The notes: a model not told the origin generated them from the sequence alone. Counted from the first letter of the stretch, positions 54,020 through 63,569 are shown. The stretch: DNA of 64,000 nucleotides from Catellatospora coxensis (GCF_016862635.1 NZ_BONI01000012.1:31111-95110), one strand, 5' to 3'. Made by a program: numbers and translations.

Positions 54020-55903
54020 TCAGGCGGCGTTGTCCCGGATGAAGTTCGCGCACTCGCGCTCCAGCGCGGCCCACTCCGCCCCCAGCGTCTCCCGAGCCGC
54101 CACGGGCACCGTCACCCCGTCGTGGACCACCCGGTGGAAGAACTCGACCAGCCGGGCCTCGCCGAACCGGTCCGCGAGGTGCCGCACGGCCAGCGCGCTC
54201 ATCCCGTACCGGGCGGAGACGATCCAGCCCCGGGTGCCCTTGGGCGGGTTCGTGAACTCCACGTCGCCGTTCCAGCCGTCGGCGACGAGCTGCCGGATGG
54301 CGGGCAGGCGCAGGTAGTCGCGCACCCGGGCACCGTCCATCAGGGCGTACTCGGCCAGGCCCTCGTGCAGCCACCACATGGTGTCGCCGTCCTTGAACGG
54401 CCCGGCCAGCGACGCCGCGTGGGTCAGCTCGTGGCGCAGCACCCCGCCCAGCACCTCGGGCGTGATGTTGTCGTCGTAGAGCATCAGCTCCCAGCGCTCC
54501 ACGCTCACCCGCAGCGCGACGCCGGACACGGTGTCCCCGGGGTTCCAGGTGAACCAGCGCCGCCACTCCTCCGGCCCCGCGTAGTAGACGACGTACCGCG
54601 ACGGCACCGCGCCCGCGCGGGCGAACCGGTCGGCGACCTTGGCCGCCTTCTCCGCCTCGGCCAGCAGTTTGGGCAGCTTGCCCGCGAAGTCCGGCGTGGT
54701 CGCCACGACGGTGCGCTCCCCCGCGTCGGCGACCAGCTCCGCGACCTGCCACGGGTGCGGCGACGGCTGGGTCGCGACCGGCTGCCACTCGATCAGCCAG
54801 GCCCGCCCGTCCCGGATCCGCCACCGGGTCTGCGCCCTCGCGCCCGCCTTCGCGCAGGTCGGCGTCACGAAGCAGGGGGTGCCGCGCAGCTCGGTCGACC
54901 ACTGCTCGCCGCCGTCGGCGGCCACCGGGGTCGGGTTGCTCGGCTCGTCGGTCCACCCCGCGACCCGCATCGCGCGCAGCGACCGGAACTGCGTACGCAT
55001 GCCGTCCAGCACCTGCGGCGCGGCCGGGTCGACGACGGACAGGTAACCCGGCTCGTCGCCGGCCAGCAGCGCCCGGTGCTGCTCGGTCAGCGCCGCCCCG
55101 ATCCGGTCCTTGATCCAGGCCTGGCGGGCGGCGAACGGGGCGTTCGGCCCCGGGCTCGGCGCGCCGGTCGGCTCCGTTCCGGAGATCCGCTCCTTCAGCC
55201 ACGGGAACGCCAGCACCGCCAGCCCGCCCGCGACCAGGCACACCACCACCAGAACCACGACGGCGAACGCCAGCACCCGCCCCCAGCGCCGCCGGGGCCG
55301 CGGCGGCGGCCCGACGTGCGGCCAGGCCACCGGGTAGCCGCCCGGCACACCGGACGCGGGATACGGCGGGTATCCGCCGGGTATCCCGGACACCGGGTAT
55401 CCGGGCGCGCCCGACACCGGGTGCCCGGCCGTCCCGGGCTGGTGGGCCGACTGCGGCACGGAAACCGGGTAACCGGCCGGGGCCGTCGACACCGGACGTC
55501 CGCCGGGGACCGCCGACGCGGGCCAGGCGCCCGGCGCGGGGTGCCCGGCGGGCGGCCCGGCAGCGGGATGGCCGGCCGGCGGCATCGGCGCGGGCGGCGG
55601 CACGAACGTGGCGTCCGCGGCGGCGTGCTGCGGGGGCGGCGCGTATCCGGCGAGCGGCGCGGTGGGCTGCGGGGGCGGCGCGTACCCGGCGAGCGGCGCG
55701 GTGGGCTGCTCGTCGTCGGGTGGCGCGGCGGAGTGGGCGGCCGCGATCACCGCGGCGGGGGTGGGGTCCTCATCGTCGAGCGGCAGGAGGTCGGGCGCGG
55801 TCTGCGCCCAGGGGTCGACGGCCCCCGTGCCGGTCTCGTCGGGCGAGCGTCGATCGGCGGGCGGGGGCCAACCGGCGGAGTGGGTCTCGTCCTCGGGGGG
55901 CAC
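54020..55903 (-). CDS. Membrane-anchored HExxH metalloprotease-like protein 1
   Basis: About 627 residues from GTG 55901-55903. A disordered Pro/Ala/Gly-rich cytoplasmic region (1-205), including a 13-residue duplicated APLAGYAPPPQ unit, one membrane helix about 209-232, then an outer domain. The zinc site is HELTH at 491-495 with a third ligand Glu (about 514) in WWLHEGLAEYA. This is gluzincin-type, so a peptidase is likely; a Glu-rich partner loop and two Cys are present. Substrate unknown. A conserved TAGCCT -10 lies 8 bases before the GTG, which supports a leaderless start; upstream ATGs at 55975 and GTG 56026 are less likely. Confidence 0.72.
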   Translation of the reverse strand: MPPEDETHSAGWPPPADRRSPDETGTGAVDPWAQTAPDLLPLDDEDPTPAAVIAAAHSAAPPDDEQPTAPLAGYAPPPQPTAPLAGYAPPPQHAAADATFVPPPAPMPPAGHPAAGPPAGHPAPGAWPASAVPGGRPVSTAPAGYPVSVPQSAHQPGTAGHPVSGAPGYPVSGIPGGYPPYPASGVPGGYPVAWPHVGPPPRPRRRWGRVLAFAVVVLVVVCLVAGGLAVLAFPWLKERISGTEPTGAPSPGPNAPFAARQAWIKDRIGAALTEQHRALLAGDEPGYLSVVDPAAPQVLDGMRTQFRSLRAMRVAGWTDEPSNPTPVAADGGEQWSTELRGTPCFVTPTCAKAGARAQTRWRIRDGRAWLIEWQPVATQPSPHPWQVAELVADAGERTVVATTPDFAGKLPKLLAEAEKAAKVADRFARAGAVPSRYVVYYAGPEEWRRWFTWNPGDTVSGVALRVSVERWELMLYDDNITPEVLGGVLRHELTHAASLAGPFKDGDTMWWLHEGLAEYALMDGARVRDYLRLPAIRQLVADGWNGDVEFTNPPKGTRGWIVSARYGMSALAVRHLADRFGEARLVEFFHRVVHDGVTVPVAARETLGAEWAALERECANFIRDNAA

Positions 55904-55911
55904 GGACGTGG

Positions 55912-55917
55912 AGGCTA
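55912..55917 (-). promoter_or_regulatory. Likely -10 of protease gene 1
   Basis: On the minus strand TAGCCT lies 8 bases before GTG 55903. The paralogous gene has TAGCGT at the same distance, followed by the same GTCCGTG context, so the start region is conserved between the copies. Confidence 0.5.
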
Positions 55918-56032
55918 CCAACGGGTTGCGGCCACGGGTAGGGCTCGCGGCAGTCGAATCCGGTATGAGCGGCATGGGCGATCCAAGCAGTGCGCCCGTT
56001 TCGCCATCCTTCGACGGCCGGCCCACCGCCGC

Positions 56033-57502
56033 TCAGCGCGCGGTGCGCCGCACGTAGTCGACCAGATCCCGCTCCACCGCGGCCCAGCTCATGCCGAGCT
56101 GCTGCGGGGCCGCCAGCGCCGCCTCCCGCTGGAAGTGCAGCACGTACTTGAAGAACGCCATCGCCTTGGCGAACCCGAACCGGGCGACCAGGCGGTGCAC
56201 GGCCAGGTAGGCGACGCCGTAGCGGCCCGCCACCTCCCATTCCGGGGTCTTCTCGCCGGGCGGGGCCAGCTCGATGTCGCGGTTCCACTTCTTGACGAAC
56301 CGGCGCACGTCGGCCATCGCCGGGTACGCGGCAGGCTTCGCGCCGTTCGCCCCGGCCTCCTCGGCCAGGCCCTCGACCAGCCACCAGGCGCTGTAGCTGC
56401 CGCCGGACCCGGCCAGCGAGGAGGCGTGCGCCAGCTCGTGCCGCATCAGCTCACCCAGCCCGGCCTGCATCAGGTAGGCGCCGTTGAGCACCAGTTCGTA
56501 GCGGTCGCGGGTGACCGGGATGGCGACGCCGCCCGCCCAGTCCGGCGGGTGGCCGCCGTACCAGCGCTCCCATTCGCGGCTGTCCGCGTAGTACACCGGG
56601 TAGCGGGCGGGCGGGGTGCCGACGGCGTACCGGTCGGCGACCTTCGCGGCCTTCTCCGCCTCACGGAGCAGCATGGGCAGCTCCCGTTCGAAGACGGGGG
56701 TGGTCGCGACCACGGTGCGCGCCCCGGCCAGCGCGACCAGCTCGTCGGTCTGCCAGGGCGCGCCGTCCTTGTCGCCCGGCTCCCAGTGCACCAGCACCGC
56801 CCGGTCGTCCTCGATGCGCCAGCGCATGAACGACGGCGTCCGGGACTCGTTGCACACCGCGATGACGAAGCACGGCGTGCTGTTCAGCCGGACCGACCAC
56901 TCGTCGTTCGGGCTGGGACTCGGCTGGTAGCCGCGGTCGCTCCAGGCCGCGACCTGCATCGCCCGCAGCGAGCGGAACTGGACCCGCAGCCCGTCGAGGG
57001 CGCCGGTGGCGGTCGGGTCGACCACCGACAGGTAGCCCTTCTCGTCCCCGGCGAGCAGGGCCTCGCGCTGCACGGTCAGCGCCGCGTCGATGCGCTCCTT
57101 GACCCAGGCCTGGCGCACGGTCAGCTTGTCGCCCGGCCGCGGGCTGGGCGCGGTGCCGGGGGTCTGCGTGCCCGCTGCCGCGAACTGCTCCAGCACCGGC
57201 GGGACCAGCACCACCGCCAGGCCGCCCGCGGCCGCGCAGGCCAGCGCCAGACCCGTGGCGACCAGCGCGATCACCCGGCCCCAGCGGCGGCGCGGCCGGT
57301 GCAGCAGCGCCGGATCGGGCCAGAGCGTGGGGTACGGCTGAAACGCCCCGAAACCGCCCGGCCGGCCCGGCGCCGCCTGCGGATCCGGAACCGCGTACGA
57401 CACCGGGTCCGGGGCGGCGCGCTGCGCCGGAACGGGGTGCTCGGGCGGGACCGGCGGGACTGAGGACCCGTCAGCGGAATGGGCGGCGTCCTCGGTGATC
57501 AC
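56033..57502 (-). CDS. Membrane-anchored HExxH metalloprotease-like protein 2
   Basis: 489 residues, GTG start. Paralogue of the neighbour: membrane helix about 77-101 preceded by RPRRRWGRV, the repeated block WIKDRIGAAL/WVKERIDAAL and LLAGDEKGYLSVVDP, and the zinc site HELAH at 355-359 with Glu about 377 in WWLVEGLAEEA. The N-terminal disordered part is much shorter than in copy 1. Both genes are in tandem on the minus strand, 129 bases apart, so a gene duplication is evident. Peptidase role is inferred. Confidence 0.75.
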   Translation of the reverse strand: MITEDAAHSADGSSVPPVPPEHPVPAQRAAPDPVSYAVPDPQAAPGRPGGFGAFQPYPTLWPDPALLHRPRRRWGRVIALVATGLALACAAAGGLAVVLVPPVLEQFAAAGTQTPGTAPSPRPGDKLTVRQAWVKERIDAALTVQREALLAGDEKGYLSVVDPTATGALDGLRVQFRSLRAMQVAAWSDRGYQPSPSPNDEWSVRLNSTPCFVIAVCNESRTPSFMRWRIEDDRAVLVHWEPGDKDGAPWQTDELVALAGARTVVATTPVFERELPMLLREAEKAAKVADRYAVGTPPARYPVYYADSREWERWYGGHPPDWAGGVAIPVTRDRYELVLNGAYLMQAGLGELMRHELAHASSLAGSGGSYSAWWLVEGLAEEAGANGAKPAAYPAMADVRRFVKKWNRDIELAPPGEKTPEWEVAGRYGVAYLAVHRLVARFGFAKAMAFFKYVLHFQREAALAAPQQLGMSWAAVERDLVDYVRRTAR

Positions 57503-57510
57503 GGACGAGG

Positions 57511-57516
57511 ACGCTA
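57511..57516 (-). promoter_or_regulatory. Likely -10 of protease gene 2
   Basis: TAGCGT on the minus strand 8 bases before GTG 57502, matching the copy-1 arrangement. Confidence 0.45.
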
Positions 57517-57551
57517 CCCACCTGCGCGGCCGAGGTGATTCGGCCGGACGG

Positions 57552-58505
57552 TCACTTCTTCGAGATCAGGGCCCGTCCGAAGAAGGCGAGGTTGGCGGGG
57601 CGCTCGGCGAGGCGGCGCATCAGGTAGCCGTACCACTCGGTGCCGTAGGGCACGTAGACGCGCACGGTGTGCCCGGCGCGGGCCAGGCGGGTCTGCTCCT
57701 CGGGGCGGATGCCGTACAGCATCTGGAACTCGAACTCGTCCGGCGAGCGGTCGAACCAGCGGGCCCGGTCCTGCGCGATGGCGATCAGGCGCGGGTCGTG
57801 GGTGGCCAGCATCGGGTAGCCCTCGCCCGCCATGAGGATGTTCATGCACCGCACGTACGACTTGTCCACTTCCAGCGGCGCCTGGTACGCGACGTGCTCG
57901 GGCTCCTTGTACGCCCCCTTGCACAGCCGCACCCGGGACCCGGCGGTGGCCAGCTCCCGGCAGTCGCCCTCGGTGCGGCGCAGGTACGCCTGCAGCACCG
58001 CGCCGGTGCCCGGGTGGTCGCGGCGCAGCCGGGACAGGATGTCCAAAGTCGAGTCGGTGGTGGTGTGGTCCTCCATGTCCAGGGTGACCGTGGTGCCCAG
58101 CGCCGCGGCGGCCTCGCAGATCTCGCGGGCGTTCTTCTCCGCGAGCTGCTCGTCGAAGGCCTGGCCGAGCGCGGACAGCTTCAGGCTGACCTCGGCGGTG
58201 GCCACGGTCACCCCGCCGCCGCCCTCCTTCGGCGCGGTCAGCCCGGCCTGGCCGAGGGCGGCGAGCAGCTCCAGGTATGCCTGCTTGGTGGCGTTGGCCT
58301 GATCGGCGGTGAGGGTGTCCTCGCCCAGGTTGTCCAGGGTGATGCAGAGCCCGGCGTCGGCGAGCTGCCGGGTGGCGTCGAGCGCCTCGCCGGTTCCGGA
58401 GCCGGCGACGAAGCGTTTGACGACGTCTCGGCTGACCGGGGCGGTCTCTACGAGCCGTTCCACCTTCTGGGATCGGGCGGCGGCGAGGATCACGGAGCGA
58501 AGCAT
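57552..58505 (-). CDS. Proline dehydrogenase
   Basis: 317 residues, monofunctional FAD enzyme of the actinobacterial/Thermus type. TIM-barrel signatures: LDNLGEDTLTADQANATKQAYLELL, VSLKLSALGQ, TLDMEDHTTTDSTLDIL, LCKGAYKEP, FEFQMLYGIRPEEQTRLARAGHTVRVYVPYGTEWYGYLMRRLAERP. Oxidises proline to pyrroline-5-carboxylate, passing electrons to quinone. ATG 58505. The dehydrogenase for pyrroline-5-carboxylate is not in the window. Confidence 0.93.
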   Translation of the reverse strand: MLRSVILAAARSQKVERLVETAPVSRDVVKRFVAGSGTGEALDATRQLADAGLCITLDNLGEDTLTADQANATKQAYLELLAALGQAGLTAPKEGGGGVTVATAEVSLKLSALGQAFDEQLAEKNAREICEAAAALGTTVTLDMEDHTTTDSTLDILSRLRRDHPGTGAVLQAYLRRTEGDCRELATAGSRVRLCKGAYKEPEHVAYQAPLEVDKSYVRCMNILMAGEGYPMLATHDPRLIAIAQDRARWFDRSPDEFEFQMLYGIRPEEQTRLARAGHTVRVYVPYGTEWYGYLMRRLAERPANLAFFGRALISKK

Positions 58506-58601
58506 GATGGCAGCGTAACCCGCCTGCACCGGACCGCTCACGGGACTCCTGCCCGCTGTATACAAGAACACTGCTCGATATCTCGGTGAAGGGAGGGTTG
58601 T

Positions 58602-58865
58602 GTGCGTCGGCTACAAACTTCAGCTGTGAACTCGAACCCGCTCCGCTCCCCCGCCGTGATCATCGGCGGGGTCGTGCTGCTCGTCGCCGGCCTGGCCTGT
58701 GCCCTGGACGACGATGACGACGACTGCTGGGGTCAGCCCGACCCCCAGCAGACCGTGTTCGCCGCCGGCAGCTCCGGCATCCGGCTGGCCGAGCCCCCCG
58801 CCCCGACCGAGGCGCTGCCCGATTCGGGCGGCTTCGGCACCCACCTCGCCTCCTGCGGCGGCTGA
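58602..58865 (+). CDS. Small membrane or secreted hypothetical protein
   Basis: 87 residues. Hydrophobic helix about 19-35 (AVIIGGVVLLVAGLACAL) followed by a run of six Asp (DDDDDDCWGQP) and a Ser/Ala/Pro-rich tail. A Cys lies at the end of the helix, but the lipobox is not canonical, so lipoprotein status is doubtful. GGGAGGG at 58591-58597 supports GTG 58602; GTG 58626 is an alternative. It lies 6 bases before an ATP-grasp gene and is probably co-expressed. Confidence 0.6.
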   Translation: MRRLQTSAVNSNPLRSPAVIIGGVVLLVAGLACALDDDDDDCWGQPDPQQTVFAAGSSGIRLAEPPAPTEALPDSGGFGTHLASCGG

Positions 58866-58871
58866 CCGCCC

Positions 58872-60038
58872 GTGCAGCGCCATCAGGTTCCACCGCGCCC
58901 GGACTGGCGGGAGAAGGTCCGGGCGCAGGGCATGCTCTACGCCGACACCAAGCTCGACGACGGCGCCACCACCCCGTACTGGGACGAGTCGGCCTGCTAC
59001 TCGTTCACGCTGGACGAGGTGCTGCGGCTGGAGGAGGCGACCGAGGAGCTGCACCGGATGTCGCTGGCGGCCGCCAGACACGTGGTCGAGCAGGACCGGT
59101 GGGCCGACTTCGGCATCCCGGCCTGGGCCGTCGACGAGGTGCGCCGGGTGTGGCGCGAGCAGCCGCCGACCCTGTACGGCCGGTTCGACCTCTGGTACGA
59201 CGGCAGCGGCCCGCCGAAGATGCTGGAGTACAACGCCGACACGCCGACCTCGCTGCTGGAGGCGGCGATCATCCAGTGGTTCTGGCTCACCGACACCCGG
59301 CCGGACCTGGACCAGTGGAACAGCCTGCACGAGCGCCTGATCGCCGCGTGGCGCCGGCTCGGCCCCCAGTTGGCCGCGGGACCGGTGCACTTCGCGTGGT
59401 CGAACCTGGAGGAGACGTTCGAGGACCTGATGACGGTCGGCTACCTGGCCGACACCGCGCACCAGGCCGGGCTGGACGTGCGGGTGACCCCGATGCTCGA
59501 CATCGCCTGGGACGGGCGGCGCTTCCGGGACAGCGGCGGCGACCCGATCATCACGATCTTCAAGCTGTACCCCTGGGAGTGGATGGTCGCCGAGCCGTAC
59601 GGGCGGCTCGCGCTGGCCCCGGGCACCCCGACCACCTGGATCGAGCCGGCCTGGAAGCTGCTGCTGTCGAACAAGGCGCTGCTGGCCGTGCTCTGGGAGC
59701 TGTACCCGGACCACGAGCTGCTGCTGCCGGCATACCTGGACGGCCCGCGCGACCTCACCGAGTACGTGGCCAAGCCGCTGCTCGGCCGCGAGGGGGCCAA
59801 TGTGCGGATCGTCACTGCGGCAGGTGAGCAGGTCACCGACGGTATCTACGACACCGGCGGCCACTGCTTCCAGGAGTTCCGTGCACTGCCGTCGTTTGCG
59901 GGCAACCACGTGGTGCTGGGTTCGTGGATCATCGACGGCGAATCGGCCGGATTGGGACTACGCGAGAGCACCAGCCTGATCACCGACGGTCACGCTCGCT
60001 TCATACCCCACTATGTTGACACCCCACGCACGCCGTAG
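58872..60038 (+). CDS. Glutathionylspermidine-synthase-family ATP-grasp ligase
   Basis: 388 residues, GTG start. GSP_synth ATP-grasp domain: LYGRFDLWYDGSGPPKMLEYNADTPTSLLEAAIIQWFW near 110-150, HFAWSNLEETFEDLMTVGYL, and metal/ATP residues in AKPLLGREGANVRIV and HCFQEFRALPSFAGNHVVLGSWIIDGESAGLGLRES. Family members form amide bonds between carboxylates and amines; the real actinobacterial substrate is unknown, since glutathionylspermidine is not made there. Starts 6 bases after the small membrane protein gene. Confidence 0.85.
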   Translation: MQRHQVPPRPDWREKVRAQGMLYADTKLDDGATTPYWDESACYSFTLDEVLRLEEATEELHRMSLAAARHVVEQDRWADFGIPAWAVDEVRRVWREQPPTLYGRFDLWYDGSGPPKMLEYNADTPTSLLEAAIIQWFWLTDTRPDLDQWNSLHERLIAAWRRLGPQLAAGPVHFAWSNLEETFEDLMTVGYLADTAHQAGLDVRVTPMLDIAWDGRRFRDSGGDPIITIFKLYPWEWMVAEPYGRLALAPGTPTTWIEPAWKLLLSNKALLAVLWELYPDHELLLPAYLDGPRDLTEYVAKPLLGREGANVRIVTAAGEQVTDGIYDTGGHCFQEFRALPSFAGNHVVLGSWIIDGESAGLGLRESTSLITDGHARFIPHYVDTPRTP

Positions 60039-60044
60039 GTGCAC

Positions 60045-60050
60045 TACCTT
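60045..60050 (+). promoter_or_regulatory. Likely -10 of a leaderless CGNR transcript
   Basis: TACCTT lies 6 bases before GTG 60057, without a ribosome-binding site. TTGACA at 60016-60021 is present but 23 bases away. Confidence 0.4.
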
Positions 60051-60056
60051 TGTCGG

Positions 60057-60647
60057 GTGAACTTCGATGCGTACGCCCGAACGGCTGTTGATCTTGTCAA
60101 CGCGCCGCTGGACGACCTGAGCCAGCTCCGCGCTGTCCTGCCGGGGCCGGACTGGATGTGCGAGGACGCCACCGAACGCGATCTGCAGGTGTTCCGCAAG
60201 GCACAACGCCGCCTGCGCGAGGTGTTCGAGCACGGTGCCCACGGCCGCGAACGTGAGGCCGTCGAAGAGCTCAACTCGCTGCTCGAAGCCCATCCGGTGC
60301 ACCCCCGCATCTCCGGTCATGAGTCCGGGAACTGGCACATCCACGTCACCAGCCGCGGCTCCGCGGTCAGCGCCGAGTACCTGGCCGGCGCCGTCTGGGG
60401 CCTGTCCGTGTGGCTCTGCGAGTACGGCAGCGCCCGGTTCGGGGTCTGCGCCGACGACCGCTGCGGCAACGTCTACCTCGACACCTCGTCCAACAACTGC
60501 CGCCGCTTCTGCTCCGAGCGCTGCGCCACGCGCTCGCACGTAGCGGCCCACCGCGCCCGCAAGAAGGCCGCGGTCACCGAGCTGGCCCACAAAGCCCAGC
60601 TCAAGCCCACCGTCCCCCAACAGGCAAGCCTGACTTCAGTCGGCTGA
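60057..60647 (+). CDS. CGNR zinc-finger (ABATE-domain) regulator
   Basis: 196 residues. N-terminal ABATE-like helical domain (AYARTAVDLVNAPLDDLSQLR; VFRKAQRRLREVFE) and a C-terminal CGNR finger: VCADDRCGNVYLDTSSNNCRRFCSERCATRSHVAAHRARK with zinc Cys pairs. These actinobacterial regulators are thought to bind small molecules and DNA. GTG 60057 is chosen from the -10 spacing. A hairpin terminator follows. Confidence 0.88.
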   Translation: MNFDAYARTAVDLVNAPLDDLSQLRAVLPGPDWMCEDATERDLQVFRKAQRRLREVFEHGAHGREREAVEELNSLLEAHPVHPRISGHESGNWHIHVTSRGSAVSAEYLAGAVWGLSVWLCEYGSARFGVCADDRCGNVYLDTSSNNCRRFCSERCATRSHVAAHRARKKAAVTELAHKAQLKPTVPQQASLTSVG

Positions 60648-60663
60648 CGCCGCCTCCACCACC

Positions 60664-60695
60664 AAAGGCCGCTCCCCTCCAGGGGAGCGGCCTTC
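60664..60695 (+). terminator. Hairpin terminator after the CGNR gene
   Basis: AAAGGCCGCTCCCCT (60664-60678), loop CC, and AGGGGAGCGGCCTT (60681-60694): perfect arms with a short TTCT tail. Confidence 0.75.
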
Positions 60696-60705
60696 TGCCA
60701 TGAAA

Positions 60706-60720
60706 GGAAGGGCACCTTCC
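60706..60720. repeat. Copy of the GGAAGGGCACCTTCC repeat
   Basis: A single near-palindromic copy of the word found at 5119, 5150, 7113 and 7144, again in an intergenic region between convergent genes. Confidence 0.6.
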
Positions 60721-60760
60721 AAACCGCCGGAGGCCGCGACCAGCGGCCGCGGACGGCGGG

Positions 60761-61564
60761 CTAGGAGCGGGTGGGGGCGACGCCGGCTGCCAGGTGGGTA
60801 CGGGCGAACGCCAGCGCCTCCGCCAGGTCGGCTTCCCGGGCGGCGCGGCTGCCGGCCTTGCGGGTGGCCACCTCCATCGCCACCGAGCCGGTGAACCCGC
60901 GCCGCTCCAGCCCCTCCAGCAGGCGCGCGCACGGCTGCGCGCCACGGCCGGGCACCAGGTGCTCGTCCCGGCCCTCGCCGGTGCCGTCGCCCAGGTGGAT
61001 GTGGGCCAGCCCCGGCCCCATCGTGTCGGCCATCTCCAGGGCGTCGGACCGCGACGCCGCGCAGTGCGACAGATCCAGGGTGTACGAGTCGTACCCGGCC
61101 TCGGTCGGATCCCAGCCCGGGTGGTACGGCACGACCTGGCGGCGGCCCATGCGCACCGGGTACATGTTCTCCACCGCGATGCGCACCCCGGTGTGCCGGT
61201 GCGCCAGCTTGCCCACCGTGTCGGCGAAGCCCCGGGCGTAGTCGCGCTGCCAGGTGAACGGCGGGTGCACCACGACCGTCGGCGCGCTCAGCGTGTCGGC
61301 GAGGATCACCGCACGGCGCAGCCGCTCCTTCGGGTCGCTGCTCCACACCCGCTGGGTGACCAGCAGGCAGGGCGCGTGGATCGACAGCACGGGGACGCCG
61401 TAGTGCCGGGACAGCCCGCGCAGCGCGCCGGCGTCCTGGCTGACCGCGTCGGTCCACACCATGACCTCGACCCCGTCGTATCCCAGCGACGCCGCCAGCT
61501 CGAACGCTGCGGCGGTGGGCTCGGGAAAGACAGACGAGCTGGACAGGAGCACGGGAACGGACAC
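60761..61564 (-). CDS. TIM-barrel sugar phosphate isomerase/endonuclease IV-like protein
   Basis: 267 residues, GTG start. Xylose-isomerase-like barrel (AP-endonuclease-2 family): [78 protein letters not shown], and GSVAMEV; the Glu/Asp/His metal ligands of the family are visible (Glu in VEVMV, His in IHAP and VVHPP, Glu in VENM). The substrate is unknown. It is just downstream of ppx on the same strand, as Rv0497-0498 is near ppx1 in mycobacteria. Confidence 0.82.
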   Translation of the reverse strand: MSVPVLLSSSSVFPEPTAAAFELAASLGYDGVEVMVWTDAVSQDAGALRGLSRHYGVPVLSIHAPCLLVTQRVWSSDPKERLRRAVILADTLSAPTVVVHPPFTWQRDYARGFADTVGKLAHRHTGVRIAVENMYPVRMGRRQVVPYHPGWDPTEAGYDSYTLDLSHCAASRSDALEMADTMGPGLAHIHLGDGTGEGRDEHLVPGRGAQPCARLLEGLERRGFTGSVAMEVATRKAGSRAAREADLAEALAFARTHLAAGVAPTRS

Positions 61565-61584
61565 GTTGTCCAGGGTAGCCCCGG

Positions 61585-62511
61585 TCAGCCCGCGGACAGC
61601 TGATCCAGGCGCGTCAGGATGACGCCCTCCCGCAGCGCCCAGGGGCAGATGCGCAGCTCATCGATGCCCAGCCGGCGCATTGCGGCCTCCGCCACAACCG
61701 CTCCGGCGAGCAGCTGATGGGCGCGGCTCGCGCTGACTCCGTCCAGTTCGGCCAGACCCGCCGACGGGATGCGCTGGATGAAGCCGCGCACCTGGTGCAG
61801 GCCCTCCAGGGTGAGCGCCCGCGGTGCCCACAGCCCGTCCCCGCTGGGCGCCGCACCCGCGAGCCGGGCCAGCGACCGGAACGTCTTCGAGGTCGCCGCG
61901 GCGCACTCCCAGCCCTTGAGCCCGTCCAGCTCCCGGTGCATCAGCTGCTCGTCCACGTAGGACTGCAGCGCCGCGAGCTCGGCCGCGCCCGGCGGGTCGG
62001 CCCGCAGCCAGCGCCGGGTCAGCCGCCCCGCGCCCAGCGGCAGCGACACCGCCACCGTGGGGTCCTCGTCGATGCCCGCCGCGATCTCCAGCGAGCCGCC
62101 GCCGATGTCCAGCACCAGCATTCGGCCCGCCGACCAGCCGAACCACCGGCGTACCGCGAGGAAGGTCATCCGGGCCTCGTCCTCGCCGGAGAGCACCCGC
62201 AGCTCGACGCCGGTCTCCTCGTACACCCGGCGCAGCACCTGGGCGGAGTTCGTGGCGTCGCGGACCGCGGAGGTGGCGAACGCCATCAGCTCCTCCGCGC
62301 CCTGCTGCTCGGCCGCGGTCTTGGCCTGCTCGCACGCCTTCACCAGCGCGTCGGCCCCGGCGATGGTCAGCTCCCCGGCCTCGCCGAGCTGCTCGGCCAG
62401 GCGCAGCCGCTCCTTCTGCGAGTGCGCGGGCCACGGATGGGCGCCGCGGTGCGCGTCGACCACCAGGAGATGAACTGTATTGGATCCGACATCGAGGACA
62501 CCAAGCCGCAT
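61585..62511 (-). CDS. ppx: Exopolyphosphatase / guanosine-pentaphosphatase (Ppx/GppA)
   Basis: 308 residues, short actinobacterial form lacking the HD-like C-terminal domain of long Ppx. ASKHA ATPase motifs: [72 protein letters not shown], and [25 protein letters not shown]. Degrades polyphosphate or pppGpp; actinobacteria often carry two paralogues with different preference. ATG 62511; divergent from the gene at 62555 with a 43-base gap. Confidence 0.92.
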   Translation of the reverse strand: MRLGVLDVGSNTVHLLVVDAHRGAHPWPAHSQKERLRLAEQLGEAGELTIAGADALVKACEQAKTAAEQQGAEELMAFATSAVRDATNSAQVLRRVYEETGVELRVLSGEDEARMTFLAVRRWFGWSAGRMLVLDIGGGSLEIAAGIDEDPTVAVSLPLGAGRLTRRWLRADPPGAAELAALQSYVDEQLMHRELDGLKGWECAAATSKTFRSLARLAGAAPSGDGLWAPRALTLEGLHQVRGFIQRIPSAGLAELDGVSASRAHQLLAGAVVAEAAMRRLGIDELRICPWALREGVILTRLDQLSAG

Positions 62512-62554
62512 GCGCCTACGTTATCGGTGCCCGCCGTCGCCGTAGGCTGGGATC

Positions 62555-63385
62555 GTGGACCATGAGGGCGAGACTTCGCTGGACTTCCCGCGGGAGTGGA
62601 TCGAGTTCGCCGACCCGGCGGATCCGGCCCACCTGATCCGCGCCGACCTGACCTGGCTGCTGTCGCGCTGGACCTGCGTGTTCGGCAGCGCCTGCCGGGG
62701 CATCATCGCCGGGCGTGAGGATGAGGGCTGCTGCTCGCACGGCGCGTTCTTCACCGACGCCGACGACGTCAAACGGGTCAAGGCCGCGGTCAAGCGGCTG
62801 GACAAGGACACCTGGCAGCACCACGTACGCGGCTTCGAGAAGTGGACCGAGCTGGACGAGCTGCACGACGAGAAACCGGCCCGGCGCACCGCCGTCCAGC
62901 GCGGCCCCGACGGCGAGGAGGGCCCCTGCGTCTTCCTCAACGACGCCGACTTCCCGGGCGGGGGCGGCTGCGCGCTGCACGCCCAGGCGCTGCGCGACGG
63001 GGTGCACCCGCTCACCTACAAACCCGACGTGTGCTGGCAGCTGCCCATCCGCCGGGACCAGCAGTGGGTCAAGCGCCCCGACGACACCAAGATCCTGGTA
63101 TCGGTCATCGGCGAGTTCGACCGGCGCGGCTGGGGCGCGGGCGGCCACGACCTGCACTGGTGGTGCACCTCGTCGCCGGACGCGCACGTCGGCACGGAGC
63201 CGATGTACGTCAGCTACGGCCCCGAACTCACCGCGCTGGTCGGCGAGCAGGCGTACGCCCGGCTCGCCGAGATGTGCGCCGAACGCGACAAGCGCGGCCT
63301 GGTCGCCGAGCACCCCGCCACCGTCGAGGCGCGCCGCCGCACGCCGCTCAAACTGATTGCCCGCCCCGCTAACCTCGATTCATAA
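62555..63385 (+). CDS. Cys-rich protein, DUF3109/YkgJ-like (tentative)
   Basis: 276 residues, GTG start. Cys clusters [29 protein letters not shown] near 40-70, [20 protein letters not shown] near 127-146, and VCWQLPIR and WWCTSSPD further on, suggesting metal or Fe-S binding. The N-terminus [33 protein letters not shown] is a strongly conserved-looking block. I assign DUF3109-like only tentatively. Divergent from ppx. Confidence 0.65.
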   Translation: MDHEGETSLDFPREWIEFADPADPAHLIRADLTWLLSRWTCVFGSACRGIIAGREDEGCCSHGAFFTDADDVKRVKAAVKRLDKDTWQHHVRGFEKWTELDELHDEKPARRTAVQRGPDGEEGPCVFLNDADFPGGGGCALHAQALRDGVHPLTYKPDVCWQLPIRRDQQWVKRPDDTKILVSVIGEFDRRGWGAGGHDLHWWCTSSPDAHVGTEPMYVSYGPELTALVGEQAYARLAEMCAERDKRGLVAEHPATVEARRRTPLKLIARPANLDS

Positions 63386-63404
63386 GGCTTCAGGAGGGGT
63401 GGAC

Positions 63405-63569
63405 ATGAGCGAGGAGCAGGTTCGGGCCCAGCCCGTGGTCGACGACGAGGAGCGCCTCGCCGCGCTCGACGACCTCGACGAGATCGAGCCCGGCCCGGAG
63501 GGCTTCGGCGCGGCCGTCGACGAGATCATCGGTATGCACACCGACCTGCTCGCCCGGCTCGCCCAGTGA
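63405..63569 (+). CDS. Small acidic protein, candidate antitoxin of the Doc-type toxin
   Basis: 54 residues, acidic: MSEEQVRAQPVVDDEERLAA at the start and AVDEIIGMHTDLLARLAQ at the end. AGGAGGGG lies 5-6 bases before ATG 63405. Its TGA overlaps the toxin GTG by GTGA, the normal order and coupling for antitoxin-toxin pairs. It lacks a recognisable Phd DNA-binding domain, so the antitoxin role is inferred from gene order. Confidence 0.6.
   Translation: MSEEQVRAQPVVDDEERLAALDDLDEIEPGPEGFGAAVDEIIGMHTDLLARLAQ

Noticed and set aside
58602..58865. Lipoprotein call for the small protein
   Set aside because: The residues before Cys (GLAC) do not fit the lipobox well and the following Asp run is atypical; left as unspecified membrane or secreted protein.
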